A stretch of 18,023 nucleotides of DNA from Sulfurivermis sp041678005 (GTDB taxonomy: Bacteria; Pseudomonadota; Gammaproteobacteria; Thiohalomonadales; Thiohalomonadaceae), in the NCBI GenBank assembly GCA_041678005.1, contig JBAYOW010000040.1, positions 1 to 18,023 on the forward strand, in the 5' to 3' direction. Positions 1 to 6,548 of the stretch are shown here, piece after piece; the stretch's first letter is position 1; every line of letters starts with the position of its first letter. Position numbers and translations under genes: made by a program. The notes under the pieces were generated by a model. That model searched no databases. It saw only the letters and a list, made by a program, of their open reading frames with translations, and had not been told where the DNA came from.

Positions 1-63
1 CACGCCTACGCGGGGGTGACGTTTGGTGGTGGAGCGGAGCGTCACAACGAGGCGGTGCATAGA

Positions 64-381
64 GCGCAATAACCAGCTGGCATGAACCAAGATGAAAAGC
101 CTTTTCACCCTCTCCCCCAGCCCCTCTCCCGCCAGCGGGAGAGGGGAGCTTTAAGCAGGGGCTTTGGCCACGATGGGTGTTGCAGTTAATGTATGGCGCA
201 ATAACCAACGGCATTGCGCCGGATGTAGTCAGGTAGGGCGGGCATTTATGCCCGCGTGTGTGTTTATAGTGACGTTAAGCCATCAAGCAAGCGCTCTACT
301 CAGAACCGTCATTCCCGCGCAGGCGGGAATCCAGGAGGAACTGCTTTTTGGTTAAAAGTAATCAAGTATGATTTTGCCCTG
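64..381 (+). repeat. Composite intergenic repeat, copy A
   Basis: Parts in order: a partial GCGCAATAACC unit (64-73), an ATG followed by codons for MNQDEK (82-99), a 12-bp perfect stem CCCCTCTCCCGC/GCGGGAGAGGGG (121-146, two-base loop), a complete GGCGCAAT...ATTGCGCC palindrome (195-220), the shared string GTCAGGTAGGGCG (228-240), and an ATTCCC-N8-GGGAAT palindrome (311-330). A 51-bp tail (331-381) then matches copy B almost perfectly. The same parts recur in copy B (plus strand) and in copy C (inverted). The ATTCCC-N8-GGGAAT core resembles the dRS3 repeat of Neisseria; that is a resemblance in form, not proof of relationship. Confidence 0.75.
238..255. repeat. Short perfect palindrome GCGGGCAT/ATGCCCGC
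   Basis: GCGGGCAT (238-245) and ATGCCCGC (248-255) form an 8-bp perfect inverted repeat with a TT loop. It directly follows the string GTCAGGTAGGGCG, which also borders the GGCGCAAT palindrome in copy B. It looks like another REP-type building block. Confidence 0.6.
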
Positions 382-431
382 GCCCATTAAGGTGGGTTGA
401 GCACTCGTACTCATCGAACAGGTTTCACCAA

Positions 432-458
432 AGGCAGCAAACCTGCCTGTGTTTTTTT
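432..458 (+). terminator. Candidate rho-independent terminator
   Basis: AGGCAG (432-437) and CTGCCT (443-448) form a 6-bp stem with a five-base loop, followed by GTG and a run of seven T (452-458). The polarity suits plus-strand transcription entering from outside the window. On the minus strand, where the M23 peptidase gene ends at 493, the hairpin is followed by only a short T run, so termination of that gene would be weak. CAGGTTT (419-425) can also pair with AAACCTG (439-445), which would exclude the terminator stem. Confidence 0.45.
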
Positions 459-492
459 CGCCGCCTTTCCCCCAAACAAAATCCAGCTGTAG

Positions 493-1344
493 TTATTTCT
501 CCGGCAGTTGAGCGACGCTCTCTTTATCAAGAAACAGCAGCGGATCGACACGCGTGTCATTGAGGCTGAAGGTCAAGTGCAGGTGTGGGCCGGTCACGCG
601 GCCTGTAGCACCGACTGCACCCAACACATCTCCTGCCTTGATCTCCTGACCGGCTTTTACATCGATACGACTCATGTGGCAGTACATGGTGATGAGACCC
701 TGGCCGTGATCGAGATATACGGTATTGCCGTTGTAGTAGAGATCACCTGTGGCGATGACGCGGCCTGTTGCTGGCGCATGAATAGGTGTGCCGGTGGGGG
801 CGGCCAGATCGATGCCACTGTGTGGATTACGCGGTTCGCCATTGAAAAAACGCCGCAGGCCAAACGGGCTGCTGAAACGGCCATTTACCGGTATAGCAAA
901 GTTTGCAGGAATATTTTCTGTTGGGGTAAAGGTGGCAAAGACCTTTTTGCTGAGCTTGAAGTCATTGGCAATACGCTGCTGATCTTGTGCGGCAGGATTG
1001 ACCATGCGTGGTGCAACCTGAAGATGTTGCTCCACATATTTTTTTTCTGTGACGGTAAATGTAAGTTGATGATCTGGACTGCCTGGTGGCTGCACGCGCA
1101 AGGTGTGCCGACCCGGTTTGGCATCCAGTGAAATACCCACTACGGCCTGCCATTGTCCTGCTTCTTTGACGATCAACACGGGCTTGCCCTGATAGTAGGC
1201 CTTTGGTGGCTGAGCGTGATCTCCCAGTGCAACTATTGCCACGCCTCCTTGATGCGCCGCATTTTGTGGTAGTGCGAAAAGAGTGTTGCTGCCAATGAGC
1301 AAAAGACTGGCGAGCAACAAGCGGTAAACAGAGAAAAATTTCAT
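493..1344 (-). CDS. Secreted M23-family (LytM-type) zinc metallopeptidase
   Basis: Predicted periplasmic peptidase acting on peptidoglycan cross-links, or a catalytically altered regulator of amidases as in the LytM group. The chosen start (MKFF) is the ATG at 1344. It overlaps the xseA stop in a TAATG and has GGAAGG just upstream; an upstream GTG-type start would lie inside xseA. The product is 283 residues. A signal peptide with a hydrophobic core (LLLASLLLIG) probably ends at ALFA-like LFA before LPQ. The N-terminal half is a beta-rich region typical of two-domain M23 proteins. The C-terminal peptidase domain carries HSGID near residues 175-179 and GPHLHL near 252-257, the zinc-binding HxxxD and HxH pattern, so catalysis is plausible. 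The exact substrate cannot be read from the sequence. Confidence 0.9.
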   Translation of the reverse strand: MKFFSVYRLLLASLLLIGSNTLFALPQNAAHQGGVAIVALGDHAQPPKAYYQGKPVLIVKEAGQWQAVVGISLDAKPGRHTLRVQPPGSPDHQLTFTVTEKKYVEQHLQVAPRMVNPAAQDQQRIANDFKLSKKVFATFTPTENIPANFAIPVNGRFSSPFGLRRFFNGEPRNPHSGIDLAAPTGTPIHAPATGRVIATGDLYYNGNTVYLDHGQGLITMYCHMSRIDVKAGQEIKAGDVLGAVGATGRVTGPHLHLTFSLNDTRVDPLLFLDKESVAQLPEK

Positions 1345-2690
1345 TATTCGATTCCTTCCACACGGCATAATAATAGACCCTCGGCAAGTCTGGCTTTTAC
1401 TTGTTCACCTGCTTTGGTTTGTGAGCTGCTGCGTATGATTTTGCCATCTGCTGTAGTGATGATGGCATAGCCACGGCTAAGTGTGGCAAGTGGGCTTAGT
1501 GCATCCAGAGTTTGTGCAGCCTGTTGTAGTCGTTGCTGTAATTGTTGCTGATATTGCCCCATGACACGCTGCAGACGGTGCGATATATCTTTGGTTTGCA
1601 GCTGCAGTGTGCTGATGCGATGACTGGGCGTGTGGCGCTCCAGTTGAGCAAAAATTGTCGCCAGCGAAGAGGCCGCGCGGTGTATGCGCACTTGCTGGGC
1701 GCGTAGCAGGCGTTGTTCCAGTCCATCGAGGCGCTGTGCAATATCTTGCAGACGGCGACCTGGGTGCTTGAGACGTTGCTGGAGCTGGGTGAGGGTCTGA
1801 CGTTTATGGCGTAGCTGGCGTTGCAGTGATTGCGCCAGACGCAGACGCTGTTGCAGAAGCTTGGTTGCTATTTCAGCCTGATCCGGGCTGAGCAATTCGG
1901 CGGCGGCTGAAGGTGTCGGCGCGCGCATGTCGGCAACAAAGTCAGCAATGGTGAAGTCGATTTCATGACCTACCGCGCTGACGATGGGAATGGTTGATGC
2001 ATGGATCGCACGGGCCACGACTTCTTCATTAAATGCCCATAGATCTTCCAGCGAGCCGCCACCGCGTCCAACTATCAATACATCGCATTCAGCCCGCTTG
2101 CCTGCCCGTTGAATGGCAGCAGAGATCTGTTCAGCCGCGCCCGTACCCTGGACGAGAACAGGATAGACGATGACAGGAATGCGCGGAAAGCGTCGTGCCA
2201 GCACGGTGAGAATATCGCGTATGGCAGCGCCACTGGGCGATGTGATCACGCCAATGCAAGCCGGAAATGTGGGCAGTGGGCGTTTGAGTTCGCTAGCAAA
2301 CAGTCCTTCTTGTTGCAGGCGTTGTTTGAGAATTTCAAAGGCCCTTTGCAGTGCGCCTGTACCGGCTTCCTCCATGTGTTCGGCAAGTAGTTGAAATTCG
2401 CCACGGCCTTCGTAGAGTGAAACACGGGCGCGGATCAGCACCTGCATGCCATCCTGTGGCTTGAAACGTAATAGCATGTTGCGCTGGCGAAACATGGCGC
2501 AGCGCACTTGCGCCGCGCTGTCCTTGAGCGAAAAATACCAGTGACCAGATGATGGACGCGCCAGGTTGGAGATTTCACCTTCTATCCATAACAGTGGGAA
2601 GCTGCCCTCCATGACAGCGCGGGCTTCGGCATTGAGGCGGGAAACCGTGTAGATCTCGCGGCCTGGGGTATCGACAAGTACGGTTGACAT
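1344..2690 (-). CDS. xseA: Exodeoxyribonuclease VII large subunit
   Basis: Large subunit of the cytoplasmic nuclease that degrades single-stranded DNA from both ends to oligonucleotides; it works with several copies of the small subunit XseB, which is not encoded in this window. The 448-residue length is normal. An OB-fold nucleic-acid-binding domain fills about residues 10-110 (YTVSRLNAEA, IEGEISNLARPSSGHWYFSL). The catalytic core includes VGRGGGSLEDLWAFNEE and SAVGHEIDFTIADFVADMRA, both hallmarks of XseA. A long Gln/Arg/Leu-rich segment (about 265-400) is predicted coiled coil, as expected for XseB binding. The ATG at 2690 has no strong Shine-Dalgarno. The downstream M23 gene starts inside its stop codon, so the two are probably co-transcribed. 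Confidence 0.97.
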   Translation of the reverse strand: MSTVLVDTPGREIYTVSRLNAEARAVMEGSFPLLWIEGEISNLARPSSGHWYFSLKDSAAQVRCAMFRQRNMLLRFKPQDGMQVLIRARVSLYEGRGEFQLLAEHMEEAGTGALQRAFEILKQRLQQEGLFASELKRPLPTFPACIGVITSPSGAAIRDILTVLARRFPRIPVIVYPVLVQGTGAAEQISAAIQRAGKRAECDVLIVGRGGGSLEDLWAFNEEVVARAIHASTIPIVSAVGHEIDFTIADFVADMRAPTPSAAAELLSPDQAEIATKLLQQRLRLAQSLQRQLRHKRQTLTQLQQRLKHPGRRLQDIAQRLDGLEQRLLRAQQVRIHRAASSLATIFAQLERHTPSHRISTLQLQTKDISHRLQRVMGQYQQQLQQRLQQAAQTLDALSPLATLSRGYAIITTADGKIIRSSSQTKAGEQVKARLAEGLLLCRVEGIE

Positions 2691-2770
2691 CCGCTTAGTT
2701 TAACAAGGTTTATCAAGGCCGTGGGGCGCGAGCGAGGGGCTCGTGGGAGAGAGAATAGAATATAGATTTC

Positions 2771-2806
2771 CTGCCCGTATCGGGTCGAACAAGCTACAAT
2801 GTATAT
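2771..2806 (+). promoter_or_regulatory. Weak candidate promoter for rnr in the xseA/rnr divergent gap
   Basis: The 145-bp gap between the divergent xseA and rnr starts should hold promoters for both. TACAAT at 2795-2800 is a good -10 match and GTATAT follows at 2801-2806. The best -35 at about 18 bp spacing is CTGCCC (2771-2776), only 3 of 6 matches. The call rests mainly on the -10 and the position 36 bp before the rnr ATG. Confidence 0.3.
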
Positions 2807-2835
2807 CTCACTTACCAGGATTTTCAGTTAAGCAC

Positions 2836-5142
2836 ATGTCAAAACGTAAACGCCATCAAGACCCCTTCCAAGAACGCGAGGCGCAGAAATACGCCAACCC
2901 TATCCCCAGCCGTGAATTCATTATGCAGTTGCTGGAGGATCAAGGCGTACCCCTGAACTATCAGGAGATAGTTAAAACCCTGGATTTACAGGAAGCAGAG
3001 CAACTGGATGCCCTGACGCGTCGCCTGCGAGCAATGGAACGTGATGGTCAATTGATCAGGAACCGGCGTGGTGGCTATGGCTTGATCAGCAAGATGGATT
3101 TGATCGCTGGTCGTGTCATTGGTCATCCAGATGGCTTTGGCTTTCTCGTACCGGATGATGGCAGTTCAGATTTATTCCTCTCTGCGCGCGAGATGCGCAT
3201 GCTTTTTCATGGCGATCGCGCGCTGGCAAGAGTTGCCGGCCTCGATCGCCGTGGTCGGCGTGAAGGTTCCGTGGTCGAGGTGCTGGAGCGCCATACCGAT
3301 CGCGTAGTGGGTCGTTATCGCGTGGAAGCTGGTGTGGGTTTTGTCTCTGCCGATAACAAACGTATCGTGCAGGAGATCCTTGTTTCAGCGGATCAAGCCT
3401 ATGGTGCACGTGCTGGTCAAATTGTTACCGTACAGATCATGGAGCCGCCGACGCGCTATCGTCAGGCGATAGGTCGTGTGATTGAAATTTTGGGTGATCA
3501 CATGGCACCTGGCATGGAGATTGATGTGGCCATACGCGCCTATCAGTTGCCGCAAGATTGGTCTTTGCTGGTCGAAGAAGAAGCCCGTGAGCTGCCCACC
3601 ATAGTGGCAGAAGAAGACAAGCAGGGGCGGGCTGATTTGCGTGACTTGCCTTTGGTGACCATCGATGGCGAGGATGCCATGGATTTCGATGATGCCGTGT
3701 ATTGTGAGCCGCGCGGCAAGGGCTGGCGCCTGGTAGTGGCCATCGCCGATGTCTCGCACTATGTGCAGCCGGGCAGCCCCCTGGATAGTGAGGCGCGGGT
3801 GCGCGGTAATTCGGTTTATTTCCCTGGGCGTGTCATACCTATGTTGCCGGAGCAGCTATCTAATGTCCTTTGTTCACTCAATCCACAGATCGACAGGTTG
3901 TGCATGGCCTGTGATATGGAGGTGAGCGCAACCGGTGTGTTGAAGAGTTATCAGTTTTACCCAGCAGTCATGCGCTCGGCGGCAAGGCTGACCTATGACA
4001 AGGTTGCTGCAATGCTGGTTGATAACGATGCAGATACGCGATCTGAATATGCCGACCTGCTGCCGCATCTGGAGGGCCTTTATGCCCTGTTCCAGAAATT
4101 GCTCAAACAGCGCAGACAGCGTGGCGCAATTGATTTTGCCACGGTTGAAACACGTATCGTGTTTGGTTCCAGCAAGAAGATCGATAGCGTCGTGCCTATG
4201 GTGCGCAACGATGCCCATTGTTTGATCGAGGAGTGTATGTTGCTGGCAAACGTGGCGGCAGCGAGATTTCTCAGCAAGGCCAAGATACCCATAGTCTATC
4301 GTGTACACGCCCCGCCACGGGAAGACAAGCTTGGCAAGTTGCATGAATTCCTGCGTGAGATGGGCTTGTCACTGGGTGGTGGTGATGAACCGCAGCCAGA
4401 AGATTACTCGGTGTTGTTGAATCAGGTAGCTGATCGACCAGATGCGCATTTGATCCAGACGGTGTTGCTGCGCAGTATGGCTCAAGCGGTGTATTCACCT
4501 GATAATCTTGGCCATTTTGGTTTGGCTTATGACAGCTATACACATTTCACCTCACCGATACGCCGTTATTCCGATCTGTTGGTGCATCGTGCCATTCGGC
4601 ATGTGCTCTCAGGCAAGCGCCCAACTGCATTTCGTTACAGCTTTGATGAAATGGTGTTGCTGGGCGATCACTGCTCGATGACCGAGCGCCGTGCTGATGA
4701 AGCGACACGGGATGTAGTGGACTGGCTGAAATGTGAATACATGCTCGATAAGATAGGCGAGGAGTTTAGCGGTCTTATCTCCAGCGTTACCGGCTTTGGC
4801 CTGTTTGTCGAGCTTGAAGATATCTATGTTGAAGGGCTGGTGCATATTGCCAGTTTGCAGAATGATTATTACCACTATGATCAGGCTCATCACAGGATGG
4901 TTGGTGATCGCACCAGGCGTATTTATCGACTGGCAGATCGCTTGCGTGTACGCGTAGTGCGGGTTGATCTGGATGATCGCAAAATCGATTTTGAGGTGGT
5001 GGAAGAGAAGCTTGCTGAGACAGCAACAGCCAAGAAGAAAGCCATAAAATCCAGGGGTGCAAAGCACGACGACAAAAAGCCAGCCAAGGCAAAAAAACAC
5101 TTTCGTGGCCGCAGCAAAAAACATCAGGCACGCAAAGAATAA
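2836..5142 (+). CDS. rnr: Ribonuclease R (3'-5' exoribonuclease)
   Basis: Processive exoribonuclease that degrades structured RNA, including rRNA and mRNA fragments. The start is set at ATG 2836 (MSKRKRHQDPF), giving 768 residues; a GTG at 2743 is open upstream but encodes residues unlike the family. An N-terminal winged-helix segment (REFIMQLLEDQG) comes first, followed by two cold-shock/OB domains (GRVIGHPDGFGFLVPDD). The RNB catalytic domain has DGEDAMDFDDAV near residues 277-288, whose aspartates at 277, 283, 285 and 286 match the metal-binding spacing of E. coli RNase R. A C-terminal S1 domain begins near GEEFSGLISSVTGFGLFVEL, and a Lys/Arg-rich tail ends the protein, as is typical. rlmB follows after 30 bp, so the pair is likely one operon. 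Confidence 0.97.
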   Translation: MSKRKRHQDPFQEREAQKYANPIPSREFIMQLLEDQGVPLNYQEIVKTLDLQEAEQLDALTRRLRAMERDGQLIRNRRGGYGLISKMDLIAGRVIGHPDGFGFLVPDDGSSDLFLSAREMRMLFHGDRALARVAGLDRRGRREGSVVEVLERHTDRVVGRYRVEAGVGFVSADNKRIVQEILVSADQAYGARAGQIVTVQIMEPPTRYRQAIGRVIEILGDHMAPGMEIDVAIRAYQLPQDWSLLVEEEARELPTIVAEEDKQGRADLRDLPLVTIDGEDAMDFDDAVYCEPRGKGWRLVVAIADVSHYVQPGSPLDSEARVRGNSVYFPGRVIPMLPEQLSNVLCSLNPQIDRLCMACDMEVSATGVLKSYQFYPAVMRSAARLTYDKVAAMLVDNDADTRSEYADLLPHLEGLYALFQKLLKQRRQRGAIDFATVETRIVFGSSKKIDSVVPMVRNDAHCLIEECMLLANVAAARFLSKAKIPIVYRVHAPPREDKLGKLHEFLREMGLSLGGGDEPQPEDYSVLLNQVADRPDAHLIQTVLLRSMAQAVYSPDNLGHFGLAYDSYTHFTSPIRRYSDLLVHRAIRHVLSGKRPTAFRYSFDEMVLLGDHCSMTERRADEATRDVVDWLKCEYMLDKIGEEFSGLISSVTGFGLFVELEDIYVEGLVHIASLQNDYYHYDQAHHRMVGDRTRRIYRLADRLRVRVVRVDLDDRKIDFEVVEEKLAETATAKKKAIKSRGAKHDDKKPAKAKKHFRGRSKKHQARKE

Positions 5143-5172
5143 GTGAGAGCTATTTTTCAGTGCTGAAATTAA

Positions 5173-5913
5173 ATGGCAATGCTTGAGCTGTTATTCGGTC
5201 TGCACTGTGTCGAGGCCGCATTGCGCCAGCCTGAGCGCGTGGTGGAATTGTGGTTGGCGGCTGAACGTGATGATGCACGTCTGCAAAAGCTGGCACAGAC
5301 TGCAGAAAATAGCGGTGTACGCTTGCACAGGGTCAAGCGCCAGCAACTAGATCACATGGTAGGGCATGAGCGCCATCAGGGGGTGGTCTTGCAGGTACGC
5401 CCAGCCGAGGCGCGTAGCGAGTCCTTTCTGGAACAGCTATTGATTGATCTGGATGTTGCGCCGTTTTTATTGATCCTTGATGGAATTACCGATCCACACA
5501 ACTTGGGTGCCTGTTTGCGCAGTGCCGATGCCGCCGGTGTGCATGCCGTCATTACGCCCCGCGACAAGGCTTGTGGGCTGACGCCGGTGGTACGCAAGGT
5601 GGCCTGCGGTGCGGCTGAAACTGTACCCTTTGTGCAAGTAACTAATCTTGCACGTAGCCTGCGTATGTTGCGCGATAACAGTGTCTTTCTGGTCGGGGCT
5701 GCCGGTGAGACAGAAACCTCACTCTATCAAGCTGATCTGCGTGGCCCATTGGCGCTGGTTATGGGCGCTGAAGGCAAGGGCCTGCGCCGCCTGACTCGTG
5801 AGCACTGTGATCTGCTGGTGCGTATCCCGATGGCTGGTAGTGTTGAAAGCCTTAACGTTTCGGTGGCTACAGGCATCTGCTTGTTTGAGGCTCTGCGCCA
5901 ACGCACTAGCTAA
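5173..5913 (+). CDS. rlmB: 23S rRNA (guanosine-2251-2'-O)-methyltransferase
   Basis: SPOUT-family methyltransferase that uses S-adenosylmethionine to methylate the 2'-O of G2251 in the peptidyl-transferase P loop of 23S rRNA. The product is 246 residues, close to the family norm. It opens with a substrate-binding domain (LLFGLHCVEAAL). The knotted SPOUT domain shows LDGITDPHNLGACLRSADAAG, LALVMGAEGKGL and IPMAGSVESLNVSVATGI, the three diagnostic motifs. A second in-frame ATG lies at 5179 and neither start has a clear Shine-Dalgarno. It directly follows rnr, the usual gammaproteobacterial pairing, and is the last core gene before the accessory island. Confidence 0.96.
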   Translation: MAMLELLFGLHCVEAALRQPERVVELWLAAERDDARLQKLAQTAENSGVRLHRVKRQQLDHMVGHERHQGVVLQVRPAEARSESFLEQLLIDLDVAPFLLILDGITDPHNLGACLRSADAAGVHAVITPRDKACGLTPVVRKVACGAAETVPFVQVTNLARSLRMLRDNSVFLVGAAGETETSLYQADLRGPLALVMGAEGKGLRRLTREHCDLLVRIPMAGSVESLNVSVATGICLFEALRQRTS

Positions 5914-6024
5914 AGCGTTTTCCAAGCCATAAACAAGCCAGCAAGCAGGGTGAAACGGTCACTGTGATGGCAAAGGCACGCAAGGCGCGGGCTTCCCGAT
6001 GGTTAAGCGGCCACAACGCCTTAG
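5914..6024. other. Left edge of the accessory island, no gene seen
   Basis: Between the rlmB stop and the remnant at 6025 no convincing gene, tRNA or terminator was found. A 26-codon frame (5967-6047, starting MAKARKARASRW) is too short and unsupported. A TAG at 6022-6024 closes the remnant's frame upstream, so the deletion or insertion boundary of the island probably lies in this stretch. Confidence 0.5.
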
Positions 6025-6084
6025 GCAGAATTGCACACGCAAATTGATGCCGTCGTCGCCGATCTGGAAGGAGACTGGGCATGA
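6025..6084 (+). pseudogene. C-terminal remnant of a lost gene, possibly a type I methylase
   Basis: This frame reads AELHTQIDAVVADLEGDWA and stops at TGA 6082-6084, overlapping the next start in an ATGA. It contains AAGGAG at 6068-6073, the ribosome-binding site of that next gene. Only 19 codons are open; a TAG precedes them. The pattern IDAVVADLxG resembles the C-terminal ends of HsdM and related DNA methyltransferases (IDxxVxxLxG), and rhuM genes are often found inside type I restriction-modification operons. This identification is inference from a very short tail; what is seen directly is an ORF end placed like an upstream operon partner. Confidence 0.4.
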
Positions 6085-6548
6085 GCAAGAAGAAAACCGA
6101 TCAAAAGGCGGATATCGCTCGCTCCTCGGCGGCCGAATATCTGAGCTTTGTCGCTGTATCCGATGGTAAAAACTACAGCACCAAGCACTACAAGCTGCAA
6201 GCCATTGTCGCCGTGGGTTTCAAGGTCAACAACACTCGCGCCGTGCAATTTCGCAAATGGGTGGGGCAGAACGTCAAGGACTACACCATTCAAGGCTGGG
6301 CAATGGATGTGGAGCGCCTGAAAAAGGGCCACATGTTCACCGATGAATACTTTGACCGCCAAGTGGCTTGCATCCGTGAAATCCGCCTGTCCGAGTGCAA
6401 GTTCTATCAAAAGGTGACCGATCTTTACGCCCCAGCCTTCGACTACGACGCCAGCGCCAAGACTACGCGCGATTTCTTCGCCCTGGTGCAAAACAGGCCG
6501 CACTGGGCCATCCACGAACAGACGGCGGTGGAAAGACGCGCGAGATGA
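6081..6548 (+). pseudogene. rhuM: RhuM-family protein, internally deleted and C-terminally truncated
   Basis: The 155-residue product matches the RhuM (virulence RhuM) family in its core: HYKLQAIVAVGFKVNNTRA, QFRKWVGQNVKDYTIQGWAM, RIREIRLSE-like CIREIRLSECKFYQKV, DLYAPAFDYDASA, and FFALVQNRPHWAIHEQTAVE. Family members run to about 330-350 residues. From memory of the family, the segment joining AEYLSFVA to SDGKNYSTKHYKL should hold about 55 more residues, including the WLTQ...HTINYHLKK putative DNA-binding part, so an in-frame deletion is inferred. After TAVE the family continues for well over 100 residues, but here the frame reads RRAR and stops. It has a good ribosome-binding site (AAGGAG) and ends in ATGA with the SNF2 gene. 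The function of RhuM is poorly known, and this copy is probably inactive. Confidence 0.75.

Larger units (their letters stand above)
1..492. other. Repeat-rich intergenic region without a recognisable gene
   Basis: No reading frame here looks like a conserved protein. The stretch is mostly short palindromic repeats: the right half of a GGGGGTGAC element at 11-20, a partial GCGCAAT element at 64-70, a CCCCTCTCCCGC stem at 121-146, a full GGCGCAAT palindrome at 195-220, a GCGGGCAT/ATGCCCGC palindrome at 238-255 and an ATTCCC/GGGAAT palindrome at 311-330. A possible terminator follows at 432-458. A plus-strand frame at 164-355 runs straight through these repeats and is judged spurious. Confidence 0.75.

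Noticed and set aside
164..355. 63-codon plus-strand frame in the left intergenic region
   Set aside because: Built almost completely from the palindromic repeats (it reads VIPAQAGIQ through the ATTCCC unit, a common false-gene signature).
508..1131. 207-codon plus-strand reading frame
   Set aside because: It lies entirely opposite the M23 peptidase gene, which has clear catalytic motifs; the frame has no family features.
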